Shown here one piece after another: positions 12,436 to 21,023 of a DNA stretch of 64,000 bases (within the stretch, counting starts at the first letter, position 1; each line of letters begins with the position of its first letter). The notes under the pieces were generated by a model. It made no database searches. It saw nothing but the letters and a program-made list of their open reading frames with translations, and was not told where the DNA came from. The DNA is from a bacterium (GTDB lineage Bacteria; Oederibacteriota; CAKKQC01), in NCBI GenBank assembly GCA_919901855.1, contig CAKKQC010000060.1, positions 1-64,000 of the forward strand, written 5' to 3'. Made by a program: the position numbers and the translations under genes.

Positions 12436-14094
12436 GTGCTGGCCGGTATCCCGTTCCGGCGCGCGTGGAACGCCGTGCGCCGGCCGGGCGCCTGGCGCTG
12501 GGGGCGCATGGCGCTCCTGACGGTGGCCGCGTTCGTCATCCTCGGGCTCGTGTACGGCCTGCTCTACGTCGTCTTCCACTACTTTTCGCACCAGGCCGTG
12601 ATCGGCAGCCTGCTCATGTCCCGGATCTTCTCGATGGCGTTCATGACCTTCCTGCTGATGCTCGTCTACTCGAACGTCCTTGCCTCACTCTCGTCGCATT
12701 TCCTTTCCCACGACCTGCCCCTGCTCATGGCCCTGCCGGTTCGTCCGGTCTGGATCTTCCTGGCGAAGGCGGGAGAGGCGGTGGTGGGCAGCTCATGGAT
12801 GGTCGTGATCATGTGCATTCCTCTCTACGGCGCATTCGGCCGGATCCGTCACGCGCCGCTGTCGTTCATCCCTCTGGCGGCGATCGCTACGATCCCGTTC
12901 CTGCTCATTCCGGCCGCGCTGTCGATGGCCGCGACCTGCGGGCTCATGTTCATCCTGCCCGCGCGCAAGATGCGGGAGGCCATGCTCCTGTTCGGCATGC
13001 TCGCGTTCACGGCCGCCGTGGTCACGTTCCGCCTGCTCGAGCCCGAGAAGCTCGTCGATCCCAACAACGAGATGGCCGTCTTCGAGTACATGAAACTGCT
13101 AGCCGCGCCGTCGGCCCCGTGGCTGCCCAGCGCGTGGGCGGCCAACGCCGTGGTGGCGGGCGTCCACTACGACCAGGACCCCCTGCGGTACCTGGTCAAC
13201 ACGGGCCGGCTGTGGGGGCTGGCTGTCGTGTCCTGGATCGTGGCTATCGCGATCGCGGACCGGACCTACCGCCGGGCCTGGCAGCAGGCCCAGGAGTCCT
13301 TGGGAGTGCGCCGGGGCGTCCGGCTGGCCTCCCGGTGGCTCCCGCGAGGCGGAGGGGCCTACACGGCGGTCCTGCTCAAGGACCTCAAGGTCTTCGTGCG
13401 GGAACCCTCGCAGTGGGGCCAGATCCTGCTCCTGGCGTCGCTGGTGCTGATCTACGTCTTCAACCTCTCCCGGATTCCGCCCGACCTCACCCGGGGGCTG
13501 CGGAGCCTCCTGTTCTTCCTCAACCTCGGGTTCATCGGGCTGATCCTGACCGCCGTGGCGGCGCGGTTCCTGTTTCCGCTCGTGAGCCTGGAGGGAAAGT
13601 CGTTCGAACTCCTGCGGCTCGCGCCGGTGTCGATGGAACGGTACCTGTGGACCCGACTGGCGGCGGGGATCGCTCCGCTCGTGGTTCTCGGGCTCGCGCT
13701 CGTAGGGTTCTCGGCACCGATGCTGGGCACCGACCGGTTCATGACCGTCGTGGCGTCGTGCACGGTCGTGGGGATGACCGTGGCCATCGGGGCGCTGGCG
13801 CTCGGGTGCGGGGCGGGGTTCGCCCAGTTCCGGATCTCGAACCCGGAAGAGGTCATCACGAGCATCGGCGGGTTCGTCTTCATGGTGCTGTCCGTGCTCT
13901 ACATCAGCGCCGTGCTCTGGCTCGAATCCCAGCCGGTCCGGGTCTACTACCTCGCGGCGCTGTTCCGCCGCCCGTTCGAGGCGCGATGGCTGGCCGCGGG
14001 CGCGTTCACGCTGGCGGCCCTCGTGACGGCAGGCGCCGTCGTGGGCGCGATCCGGTACGGCGCCCGGTCGCTCGAACGCCGGGAACTGTCGTGA
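12436..14094 (+). CDS. ABC transporter membrane protein
   Basis: A 552-residue integral membrane protein with many hydrophobic segments arranged in two similar halves: about 30-280 (e.g. MALLTVAAFVILGLVYGLLYVVFHY) and about 310-550. It follows the ATPase by 11 bases and is the probable permease. The size suits a large ABC-2 half-dimer of the putative multidrug/lipid type. GTG 12436 is given as the start; an in-frame CTG at 12421 would overlap the upstream stop and add five residues. Its TGA overlaps the GTG of the URO-D gene, so the three genes form one operon. Confidence 0.85.
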   Translation: MLAGIPFRRAWNAVRRPGAWRWGRMALLTVAAFVILGLVYGLLYVVFHYFSHQAVIGSLLMSRIFSMAFMTFLLMLVYSNVLASLSSHFLSHDLPLLMALPVRPVWIFLAKAGEAVVGSSWMVVIMCIPLYGAFGRIRHAPLSFIPLAAIATIPFLLIPAALSMAATCGLMFILPARKMREAMLLFGMLAFTAAVVTFRLLEPEKLVDPNNEMAVFEYMKLLAAPSAPWLPSAWAANAVVAGVHYDQDPLRYLVNTGRLWGLAVVSWIVAIAIADRTYRRAWQQAQESLGVRRGVRLASRWLPRGGGAYTAVLLKDLKVFVREPSQWGQILLLASLVLIYVFNLSRIPPDLTRGLRSLLFFLNLGFIGLILTAVAARFLFPLVSLEGKSFELLRLAPVSMERYLWTRLAAGIAPLVVLGLALVGFSAPMLGTDRFMTVVASCTVVGMTVAIGALALGCGAGFAQFRISNPEEVITSIGGFVFMVLSVLYISAVLWLESQPVRVYYLAALFRRPFEARWLAAGAFTLAALVTAGAVVGAIRYGARSLERRELS

Positions 14095-15209
14095 CCGGCC
14101 GGGAGCGGATCATGGCTGCGATCCTTGGGCGACCCCACGACCGGATTCCCGTCACTACCGGGTACCTGTACGAGTGGGTCGACGACTGGAAGGCGGCCGA
14201 GCCGAGCTACCGGAGTCTCGTGGACTACTGCCGGCTCCATGCGGACGTCTTCCAGCCGTGGGCTCCGCGGGCGCTGAACGAGCGGCTGTTCATGACGTCC
14301 TCGGATCGGATGGCCGTCGAATGGAAGCGGTGGGAGGAGAAGGGAGAGAAGTTCCTGGAGGCGCGTGTGAAGGCGCCCGGCGGGGAGCTCCGGCAGGTGA
14401 GCAAGACGATTCCCGGAGTCGCGACCACCTGGACGGTCGAGCACTTCCTCAAAACCGACCGGGATGTCGAGACCTTCCTGAGCATCCCGTACGAGCCCGT
14501 GGCGTACGACGCCTCGGGGTGGACGGCGGAGCTGGCCAAAATCGGCGACCGTGGCGTGCTGATGCCCGGGCTGGCGGACCCCATGTGCCGGGCGGCCGAG
14601 CTGTTCGAGTTCGGGGAGTTCACGGTCCGGGCCGCGACCGAGCCGGAAACCTTCCGCCGGATCCTGGACTTCTTCGCCCGGGGCGTGGGGGACTATCTTC
14701 GCGCCGCACTGGAGTCCGGGGTGCAGGGCGTGTTCCGGGTGGTGGGGGCGGAATACGCCACGCCCCCGTATCTCAAGCCGGTCCAGTTCCGGGAGTATGT
14801 CCTGGACTACGACGCGCCGTTGATAGAGCGCATCCATCGCGCCGGGTCGCTGGCTCGCGTCCATTGCCACGGCCGGGTCCGTGATGTCCTCCCGATGATG
14901 GTCGAGATGGGCGCGGACCTCACCGACCCGGTCGAGCCGCCGCCGTCGGGTGACGTGACGCTGGACGAGGCTTACGAAATCACGGGCGGGCGGCTGGCCA
15001 TGTGCGGGAACATCGAGATCCGGGAGATCGAGACGATGTCGATCCCGGAACTGGACGCCAGGATCCGGGACGCCTGCGAGACCGGGAAGCGCCGGGGCCG
15101 GTTCCTGCTGGCGCCCAGCGCCGAGCCGATCACGATCCCGCTGACGCCGGACCTCGAAGCGCGCTACCGGGCGTATCTGGACTCCGGGCTGCGCTGGGGA
15201 AGTACCTGA
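14091..15209 (+). CDS. Uroporphyrinogen decarboxylase (URO-D) family protein
   Basis: A 372-residue TIM-barrel protein of the URO-D/MtaA-CmuA superfamily (COG0407). GTG 14091 overlaps the permease stop. Family features are the N-terminal GRERIMAAILGRPHDRIPV, the central GLADPMCRAAELF, VQGVFRVVGAEYATPPYLKP, HCHGRVRDVLPMMVEMGADLTDPVEPP and the C-terminal GNIEIREIETMS. The N-terminal Arg-rich substrate loop typical of HemE is not evident, so a corrinoid-linked methyltransferase-like or other non-heme role is more likely. The last 33 codons are closely copied at 16569-16673, beyond the inserted ATPase gene. Confidence 0.85.
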   Translation: MTGRERIMAAILGRPHDRIPVTTGYLYEWVDDWKAAEPSYRSLVDYCRLHADVFQPWAPRALNERLFMTSSDRMAVEWKRWEEKGEKFLEARVKAPGGELRQVSKTIPGVATTWTVEHFLKTDRDVETFLSIPYEPVAYDASGWTAELAKIGDRGVLMPGLADPMCRAAELFEFGEFTVRAATEPETFRRILDFFARGVGDYLRAALESGVQGVFRVVGAEYATPPYLKPVQFREYVLDYDAPLIERIHRAGSLARVHCHGRVRDVLPMMVEMGADLTDPVEPPPSGDVTLDEAYEITGGRLAMCGNIEIREIETMSIPELDARIRDACETGKRRGRFLLAPSAEPITIPLTPDLEARYRAYLDSGLRWGST

Positions 15210-15241
15210 GCCGGCGGCGCCGGGGGACGCCCTGAACAACA

Positions 15242-15285
15242 TGCAGATTGAAGATTGGACTTGCAATCTGCAAGAAGCCTAGAAT
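15242..15285 (+). promoter_or_regulatory. Operator/promoter of the AAA-DUF4143 gene
   Basis: A compact site of overlapping dyads: TGCAGATTG at 15242-15250 pairs with CAATCTGCA at 15264-15272; CTTGCA-ATC-TGCAAG (15260-15274) is itself a palindrome; and AGATTG occurs twice in direct orientation (15245, 15252). TAGAAT (15280-15285) follows, six bases before the ATG. The AT-rich words stand out from the neighbourhood and suggest the ATPase gene brought its own control region. Confidence 0.65.
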
Positions 15286-15291
15286 GGACCC

Positions 15292-16527
15292 ATGGCCTAC
15301 CAGCGGAGAACCCTGGAGACCGCGCTCAAGCGTGCGTTCAGGACGTTTCCTGCCGTCCTGCTTTCGGGGCCCCGGCAGTCGGGAAAGACGACCCTGCTGA
15401 AGCGGCTCTGCGGGCGCACGCATCACTACGTATCCCTGGAGGACCCAGATGTCCGGACTCAGGCGCTATCGGACCCCCGGGGCTTTCTCCAGCGTCACCC
15501 GGCGCCGGTCATCCTCGACGAGATCCAGTATGCGCCCGATCTTCTCCACTACGTCAAGAGCGCGATCGACGACGACCGGCGTCCGGCGCGCTGGCTCATC
15601 ACGGGCTCGCAGGGGCTTTCCGTGATGCACGGCGTCAGCCAGTCGCTGGCGGGACGGGTTGCGGTGCTGTCCCTGCTCCCGTTCTCGGTGAACGAGGCGC
15701 GCGGACGGGGAAACGCCGAGGGGCGGCTGTCGTTGACCAAGCTCCTGGATGCGCTGATGACGGGACGGGACCCCGTGGGGCCAACCTCCCGGCCGGGGCT
15801 GGGTGATTGGATACTGCGCGGCGGATATCCGGAGCCCCGGACGCGGTCCCGAGTGGACCTGCGCGCATGGTGCGCGGGCTATGTCCGGACGTATCTGGAG
15901 CGTGATGTCCGCGCGATCGTCAACGTCGGCAATCTCAGCGCGTTCGAGCGGTTCCTGAGGCTGTGCGCATCGCGCACGGCCCAGATCCTCAACCTGTCCG
16001 ATCTGGCGCGGCAAGTCGGAGTCTCCGTTCCCACCGCCGGGCAGTGGCTTTCGGTGCTCGAGGCCAGCCAGGAACTGTTCCTGTTGCGGCCATACTTCAA
16101 GAGCTTCGGGAAGCGCCTGGTCAAGGCGCCCAAACTGTACTTCATGGACACCGCGCTGGCGGCGTACCTCATCGGGCTGACCCGGGAGGAGACCGCGCTG
16201 GCGGAGCCGTTCGGGGGCGCATTGATGGAGACCGCGGTCGTGTCCGCGTGGCACAAGGCGTTCCTTCACCGCGGGGAGATTCCCGCGATGTACTACTGGC
16301 GGTCGAGCGACGGGATTGAAGTGGACCTGCTGATCGACCACGATGGGAAGCTCCATCCCATCGAGATCAAGCGGACGTCGACGCTCATGCCCGGCCACGC
16401 GGCGGGATTGCGGAAGTGGATGGCGTTGTCCGGCAATGGTGGCCGTGATGGGCTGATCTTCGCCGATATCGCGGAGGCCACGCATGTGGATCGCGGCATC
16501 CGTGGGGTTCCATGGAGCTGGATCTGA
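15292..16527 (+). CDS. AAA ATPase with C-terminal DUF4143 domain
   Basis: A 411-residue protein. The N-terminal AAA_14 module has Walker A LLSGPRQSGKTTLL and Walker B VILDEIQYAPDLL, followed by ITGSQGLSVMHGVSQSLAGRVAVLSLLPFS. An HTH-like central segment (LNLSDLARQVGVSVPTAGQWLSVLE) leads into DUF4143, with a nuclease-like core near the end (YYWRSSDGIEVDLLIDHDGKLHPIEIKRT: a D/E-V-D...E-I-K pattern). Such genes are widely and sporadically distributed in bacteria and archaea and behave as mobile single genes. Here it sits exactly at the URO-D/metallo-hydrolase junction, flanked by a duplicated URO-D 3' end, with its own operator and a leaderless-type -10. The cellular role is unknown. Confidence 0.9.
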   Translation: MAYQRRTLETALKRAFRTFPAVLLSGPRQSGKTTLLKRLCGRTHHYVSLEDPDVRTQALSDPRGFLQRHPAPVILDEIQYAPDLLHYVKSAIDDDRRPARWLITGSQGLSVMHGVSQSLAGRVAVLSLLPFSVNEARGRGNAEGRLSLTKLLDALMTGRDPVGPTSRPGLGDWILRGGYPEPRTRSRVDLRAWCAGYVRTYLERDVRAIVNVGNLSAFERFLRLCASRTAQILNLSDLARQVGVSVPTAGQWLSVLEASQELFLLRPYFKSFGKRLVKAPKLYFMDTALAAYLIGLTREETALAEPFGGALMETAVVSAWHKAFLHRGEIPAMYYWRSSDGIEVDLLIDHDGKLHPIEIKRTSTLMPGHAAGLRKWMALSGNGGRDGLIFADIAEATHVDRGIRGVPWSWI

Positions 16528-16568
16528 CCATGCCGGTTTCGGCTCTGCCTTCCAGCGCGTTCCCTTGT

Positions 16569-16673
16569 GTCCTCTTCGCCCCCAGCGCTGAGCCGATCAC
16601 GATCCCGCTGACGCCGGACCTCGAAGCGCGCTACCGGACCTACCTTGACGCGGGTCTTCGTTGGGGGCGTTGA
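16569..16673 (+). pseudogene. Remnant 3' end of a URO-D-family gene
   Basis: About 35 codons ending at TGA 16671 read LFAPSAEPITIPLTPDLEAR and onward, matching the C-terminus of the gene at 14091-15209. Bases 16590-16637 are identical to 15123-15170; the rest has diverged. Its TGA overlaps an in-frame TTG of the next gene (TTGA), which is how an intact upstream gene would be coupled. This is therefore probably the original end of the URO-D gene, cut off by arrival of the ATPase gene. No start is available. Confidence 0.8.
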
Positions 16674-17692
16674 GTCTGGATCTCCTGCTGGCGGTATTGT
16701 TCTCCGTCGTGCTCGCCGTGGACGCGCGCGCCGCGTCCGGCTACCGGGGGCCGAAGAGCGACCACTTCGACGGGAAACGGTTCACCGAGTACCGCGCGAT
16801 GAAGGCGGGCACGATCTTCAAGTGGATGTGGACCCGGAAGCCCGGACCGTGGAAGCCGTGGCGGGACGTGCCGCCGGGTCCGAAGCCGCCGTGCAAGGTG
16901 GGAGAGGGCGATCTCCGGGTCACGTTCGTCGGCCACGCGACTGTGCTCGTCCAGATGGACGGGCTCAACTTCCTGACCGATCCGGTCTGGTCCGATCGCG
17001 TCGGTCCGGCGAGCTGGCTGGGGCCGGGCCGCGTCCGGCCGCCGGGCATCCGGTTCGAGGAGCTGCCGCCGATCGACGTCGTCCTGCTGAGCCACAACCA
17101 CTACGACCATCTGGACCTGCCAACGCTCCGGCGGCTTCAGGTATCCAGCAATCCGCTGATCGTGACCGGGCTGGGGGTGGGCTCCTTCCTCAAGGCCAAG
17201 GGGTTCGGCCGGGTCGCGGAGCTCGACTGGTGGCAGAGCGTCACCTTGGCCACCGGGCGCAAGATCACGGCCGCCGAGGTCAGGCACTTTTCGGGCCGCC
17301 TGCCGTGGGACCAGAACCGGACGATCTGGGTCGGGTTCATGGTCGAGGGAAGCCGTGGGGGCGTCTACTTCGGCGGGGATACGGGGTACGGACCGCACTT
17401 CAAGGCGACCCGGGAGAAGCTCGGGAGCCCCCGGTTTGCGATCCTGCCGATCGGTGCCTACCTGCCCGCGTACATCATGGCGCCCGTGCACCTGAACCCG
17501 ATCGAGGCCGTCCAGGCCTTCCACGATCTTGGCGCGGCCCACGGTTGCCCGGTCCACTTCGGCACGTTCCGCGTTGCCGACGACGGCGAGGACGAGCCGG
17601 TCGAGCTCCTGGGCAAGGTGATCTCCGGCGATCCGGCGGTGGCCGGCCGATTCCGCGTAGTCGGCTTTGGCGAAGGCTGGGATGTGCCCTGA
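16670..17692 (+). CDS. NAPE-PLD-like metallo-beta-lactamase-fold hydrolase
   Basis: About 340 residues with an N-terminal signal peptide (LLLAVLFSVVLAVDARAA), so it is exported. The metallo-beta-lactamase core has LRVTFVGHATVLVQMDGLNFLTDPVWSDRVGP, metal motif LLSHNHYDHLD, a substrate region FSGRLPWDQNRTIWVGF, GGDTGYGPHF and PVHLNPIEAVQAFHDLGA. This is the N-acylphosphatidylethanolamine phospholipase D/UlaG-like group; a phospholipid or lactone substrate is plausible. TTG 16670 overlaps the stop of the URO-D remnant; TTG 16661 is an alternative. Confidence 0.88.
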   Translation: MSLDLLLAVLFSVVLAVDARAASGYRGPKSDHFDGKRFTEYRAMKAGTIFKWMWTRKPGPWKPWRDVPPGPKPPCKVGEGDLRVTFVGHATVLVQMDGLNFLTDPVWSDRVGPASWLGPGRVRPPGIRFEELPPIDVVLLSHNHYDHLDLPTLRRLQVSSNPLIVTGLGVGSFLKAKGFGRVAELDWWQSVTLATGRKITAAEVRHFSGRLPWDQNRTIWVGFMVEGSRGGVYFGGDTGYGPHFKATREKLGSPRFAILPIGAYLPAYIMAPVHLNPIEAVQAFHDLGAAHGCPVHFGTFRVADDGEDEPVELLGKVISGDPAVAGRFRVVGFGEGWDVP

Positions 17693-17776
17693 CAGCCTTG
17701 AAGGAGTAGTGGATGCGATCGTGATCGCGCGTTGGATCGGCGCGCCTGCTATCGTACGAATGAGCAGGATGCCAAC

Positions 17777-18016
17777 ATGACTGCTGTGACGATATGTCAG
17801 GCAAGGGCGAGATTCTCCGACCTGGTCGAGCAGGTCGCGAACACGCATGAACCGATCCGGATCGTATGTGGACGGCGAACTGCCGTTTTGCTGTCTTCCG
17901 AGGACTGGAATGCAATCCAGGAGACGCTCTATCTCTTGTCAGTTCCAGGGATGCGGGAGTCCATCCGGAAGGGGATTCGGACGCCTTTGGCCGAGTGTCG
18001 AAGGCGCTGGGTTTAG
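17777..18016 (+). CDS. YefM/Phd-family antitoxin with altered C-terminus
   Basis: A 79-residue protein. VTICQARARFSDLVEQVANTHEPIRI is the YefM/Phd DNA-binding half, and GRRTAVLLSSEDWNAIQETLYLLSVPGMRESIRKG is the conserved dimer and toxin-binding part. As I know the family, it ends ...TPLEEC-S-K-x-L-D-W-stop; here it reads TPLAEC and then RRRWV. A one-base shift at about 17998 restores SKAL, in the frame of the next gene. The cognate YoeB/Txe-type toxin gene is absent. A GCAGGA ribosome site precedes ATG 17777. GC content is visibly lower than in neighbouring genes. Confidence 0.85.
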   Translation: MTAVTICQARARFSDLVEQVANTHEPIRIVCGRRTAVLLSSEDWNAIQETLYLLSVPGMRESIRKGIRTPLAECRRRWV

Positions 18017-18498
18017 AGGTGGCATTCCCGATCAGCTATCGGGGTGAGCTTCGGTTCATCTGTGACGATGACGAAGTGACCGCGGCAAAGGTCGCGGAGG
18101 GACTTGTGGCGTGGCTCAAGGAACGCGGTGGTACCTGGATCCGGTGCGCAGGTCACGAGGTGAGGTTCCGAGGCGGGTTCCTATCCAGGCCGAGGTGGAT
18201 GAGTGTGATTCGCAACGTCTCTCACGGTGTGATCGTGGTTCGGCGGGACCTTGAGGCCGTGTCTATCGAGTACCGGATCTTCATGTACGACGAGCCGGTC
18301 ATATGTGTCGTGGCAATGGTGTTCTGGAACGCGGTGGCGATATCGAACCATTTGCTCACCTTCGAGATGGAAGTAATGATGATCATCCTCTGCCTCCTTG
18401 TGCTTGCCATGGGATATGCATTCGGGGTGGGCTTCTTCCCTGGGCGCATGCGGAATGCCGTGGCTCGGGTGATTCAGCGGGCGGCAGTGAAAGGGTGA
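17995..18498 (+). CDS. Membrane protein of unknown family overlapping an antitoxin gene
   Basis: About 167 residues from GTG 17995, overlapping the antitoxin 3' end by 22 bases. Residues 1-90 are soluble (ELRFICDDDEVTAAKVAEGLVAWLKERGGTWIRC...), followed by a basic segment VIRNVSHGVIVVRRDL and two hydrophobic spans (about PVICVVAMVFWNAVAISNHLL and MMIILCLLVLAMGYAFGVGFF), then a basic tail. I do not recognise the family. Its first residues (SKALGLEV) look like the run-on end of the antitoxin in another frame. Either it uses the GTG inside the antitoxin tail, or the two were once one frame. It occupies the position of the missing toxin. Confidence 0.6.
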   Translation: MSKALGLEVAFPISYRGELRFICDDDEVTAAKVAEGLVAWLKERGGTWIRCAGHEVRFRGGFLSRPRWMSVIRNVSHGVIVVRRDLEAVSIEYRIFMYDEPVICVVAMVFWNAVAISNHLLTFEMEVMMIILCLLVLAMGYAFGVGFFPGRMRNAVARVIQRAAVKG

Positions 18499-18510
18499 CG
18501 GGGCGGGGAG

Positions 18511-19188
18511 TCAATCCGCCGCGGGGCAGTTCTTCCTGCGCTGACACACGATCGAGACAAAGTCCTCCGGCGGTTCCGCGCGGAGGGAGAGCTGGCCGGT
18601 GGGCACGGTGTCGACATGCAGGGCCAGCGCGTGGAGCATGAGCCGGGGGACCCCGCCGACGGGGAGGGGCTCCCCGTAGAGGGGATCGCCCAGGATCGGG
18701 TGCCCGATCGCGTAGAGGTGGACCCGGATCTGGTGCCGCTTGCCCGTCTCGGGGGTGACCTCGAGTAGCGTGTCGTTTCCGACGCGCTCGAGGACCCGGA
18801 AGGACGTGATCGCGGGGCGGCCGCCGCGCACGACGCCAACCCGGCTCGACCCGAACTGCTTGAGCGGCCGGTTGACCGTCCGGTCGGCGAGGACCGCCCC
18901 CTGCACGAGCGCGAGATAGCGTTTCGCGACCTGCCGCTTCTCGAAGGCGATGTTGAGCGCCCGATGCGCCTCGGCGTCCTTGGCGAAGAGGACGAGGCCG
19001 GAAGAGTCCGCGTCGATGCGGTGGACGACGAAGACAGGCGTTCCCACGTGGGCGTCCGCCTGGGCCTTGAGCGTGGGGCCTTGGGGCAGACCCCGGCCGG
19101 GGATCACGAGCTGGCCGGACGGCTTGGCGACGGCGAGGACGCGGTCGTTCTCGAAGACGACGGACGGCGGCGTCGGTTCCGGGCTCAC
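18511..19188 (-). CDS. RluA-family RNA pseudouridine synthase
   Basis: About 225 residues from GTG 19188, which overlaps the glmS stop. Motifs: VLAVAKPSGQLVIPG, catalytic HRIDADSSGLVLFAK (Asp in R-I/L-D), AKRYLALVQG, ETGKRHQIRVHLYAIGHPILGDPLYG and LMLHALAL. It isomerises uridine in rRNA or tRNA; the target cannot be told from sequence. There is no separate S4 domain. An ATG further upstream (19236) would overlap glmS by 52 bases and is less likely. Confidence 0.93.
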   Translation of the reverse strand: MSPEPTPPSVVFENDRVLAVAKPSGQLVIPGRGLPQGPTLKAQADAHVGTPVFVVHRIDADSSGLVLFAKDAEAHRALNIAFEKRQVAKRYLALVQGAVLADRTVNRPLKQFGSSRVGVVRGGRPAITSFRVLERVGNDTLLEVTPETGKRHQIRVHLYAIGHPILGDPLYGEPLPVGGVPRLMLHALALHVDTVPTGQLSLRAEPPEDFVSIVCQRRKNCPAAD

Positions 19189-21023
19189 TCCACCGTGACT
19201 GACTTCGCCAGATTCCGCGGTTTGTCGATGTCGCACCCGCGGGCGCGCGCGCAGTAGTAGGCGAGGAGCTGGAGTGGCACGACGCAGAGGATGGGGCTGA
19301 ACTCCTCCGGGGTCTCGGGGACGTAGATGACGTCCTCGGAAATCCCGGCGATGTCCGCGTCACCCCGCGTGGCGACGCAGATGATCCGGCCCGCCCGGGC
19401 GCCCACCTCGCGGATATTCGAGGTCATCTTCTCGTAGGTCTCCCCCCGGGGGGCAATGCACAGGATCGGCATCTCCTTGTGGATCAGGGCGATCGGACCG
19501 TGCTTCATCTCGCCCGCCGCGAACCCCTCCGCGTGCGTGTACGTGATCTCCTTGTTCTTGAGGGCGCCTTCGAGGGCGGTCGGGAAGTTGAACTTCCGGC
19601 CGAGGTAGAGCCAGCTCGGGGCCTGCGCGTACTTCGTGGCGAGGGCCTTGATATGCGCCTGGTCCTTGAGGATCTCATCCACTTTGTCGGGGATGCCCTC
19701 GAGCTGGCGGATCATGTCGGCGGCTTTCTCGTCCGGAATCGACCCCGTGAGCTTTCCGTAGTAGATCGTGAACAGGCAGAAGGCGGTGAGCTGGGCCGTG
19801 TACGCCTTGGTCGAGGCGACGCCGATCTCGGGACCGGCGTTCGTGTAGATGACTCCGTGGGACTCGCGCGCAATCGAGGAGCCCACGACGTTGCAGATCG
19901 AGATTACCTTGCAGCCTTTGGCCTTGGCGGCGCGGACGGATGCCAGGGTGTCGGCGGTTTCCCCGGACTGGGTGACCGTGAAGATGACCGTGTCCTTGTC
20001 CATCTTGGGGGAGCGGTACCGAAACTCGGAGGCCAGGTCGACCTCGACGGGCAGGTTCGTGAAGTGCTCGAGCAGGTACTTGCCGACGTAGCCCGCGTGA
20101 AACGCGGTCCCGCAGGAGACTATGAACATCTTCTTGAGGCTCTTGAGCTCCTCGACGGAGAGGTTCATGTCCTTGAGCTGGATGCTCTTCTTGTCGGCCG
20201 AGATCCGGCCCATGAGCGTCTCGCGGATCACGCGGGGCTGTTCGTGGATCTCCTTGAGCATGAACTTCTCGAATCCGCCCTTCTCGGCCGCGTCCACGCT
20301 CCACTCGATCCTGGACACCGGGTGTTCCCGTGGTACCCCGTTGAGGTCCGTGACCTTCCACGCCGTCGGGGTCAGCTCGATGACTTCGCCGTCGTTGAGG
20401 TAGACGATGTTCCGGGTCCTGGACAGGATTGCGGGCACGTCGCTGGCGACGTAGTTCTCGCCGCTCCCCAGTCCGACGATGAGCGGGGAACCCAACCGGG
20501 CCGCGACCAGGACTCCGGGCTCCTGGCGGCGCAGGAGCCCCAGGGCATAGGCGCCCTTGGCCTTCGGCAGCGCCCGCCGCGCGGCCTCGACGAGGGACGG
20601 GGCGCCCTGCGTGAACTCCTCCTCGAGGAGGTGCGCGACGACCTCGGTGTCCGTCTCCGACTTGAAGACGTGGCCGCGTGCTTCGAGCTGGTTCTTGAGC
20701 TCCTGGTAGTTCTCGATAATGCCGTTGTGCACGACCGCGATGTCGCCCCGGCAGTCGCAGTGCGGGTGACTGTTCTTCTCGGACGGGGCGCCATGCGTGG
20801 CCCACCGGGTATGGCCGATCCCGACGGAGCCCTCAATCGGCTCCAGCTTCAGGGATTCGACGAGCTGGGCGAGTCTTCCGGCGCGCCGCCGGACCTTGAG
20901 GACGCCGTCCTCGATGACGGCGATGCCGGCCGAGTCGTATCCGCGGTATTCGAGCCGGGCGAGACCGTCGAGAATGACGGGTGTAGCCTTACCCGTTCCC
21001 ACATACCCGACGATTCCACACAT
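19185..21023 (-). CDS. glmS: Glutamine-fructose-6-phosphate aminotransferase
   Basis: A 612-residue protein of full length. The N-terminal glutaminase starts at the nucleophilic cysteine (MCGIVGYVG) with GIGHTRWATHGAPSEKNSHPH. Two SIS domains follow, with TQSGETADTLASVRAAK and ALEGALKNKEITYTHAEGFAAGEMKHGPIALI, and the conserved C-terminus PRNLAKSVTVE. It makes glucosamine 6-phosphate for peptidoglycan and lipopolysaccharide. TAGGAT lies about ten bases before the ATG. No glmS ribozyme-like leader fits in the 55 bases to the next gene. Confidence 0.97.
   Translation of the reverse strand: MCGIVGYVGTGKATPVILDGLARLEYRGYDSAGIAVIEDGVLKVRRRAGRLAQLVESLKLEPIEGSVGIGHTRWATHGAPSEKNSHPHCDCRGDIAVVHNGIIENYQELKNQLEARGHVFKSETDTEVVAHLLEEEFTQGAPSLVEAARRALPKAKGAYALGLLRRQEPGVLVAARLGSPLIVGLGSGENYVASDVPAILSRTRNIVYLNDGEVIELTPTAWKVTDLNGVPREHPVSRIEWSVDAAEKGGFEKFMLKEIHEQPRVIRETLMGRISADKKSIQLKDMNLSVEELKSLKKMFIVSCGTAFHAGYVGKYLLEHFTNLPVEVDLASEFRYRSPKMDKDTVIFTVTQSGETADTLASVRAAKAKGCKVISICNVVGSSIARESHGVIYTNAGPEIGVASTKAYTAQLTAFCLFTIYYGKLTGSIPDEKAADMIRQLEGIPDKVDEILKDQAHIKALATKYAQAPSWLYLGRKFNFPTALEGALKNKEITYTHAEGFAAGEMKHGPIALIHKEMPILCIAPRGETYEKMTSNIREVGARAGRIICVATRGDADIAGISEDVIYVPETPEEFSPILCVVPLQLLAYYCARARGCDIDKPRNLAKSVTVE

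Noticed and set aside
12465-15209. 914-codon frame joining part of the permease region to the URO-D gene
   Set aside because: The first 540 codons are an off-frame shadow of the permease. The real URO-D gene starts at GTG 14091 with the usual stop/start overlap.
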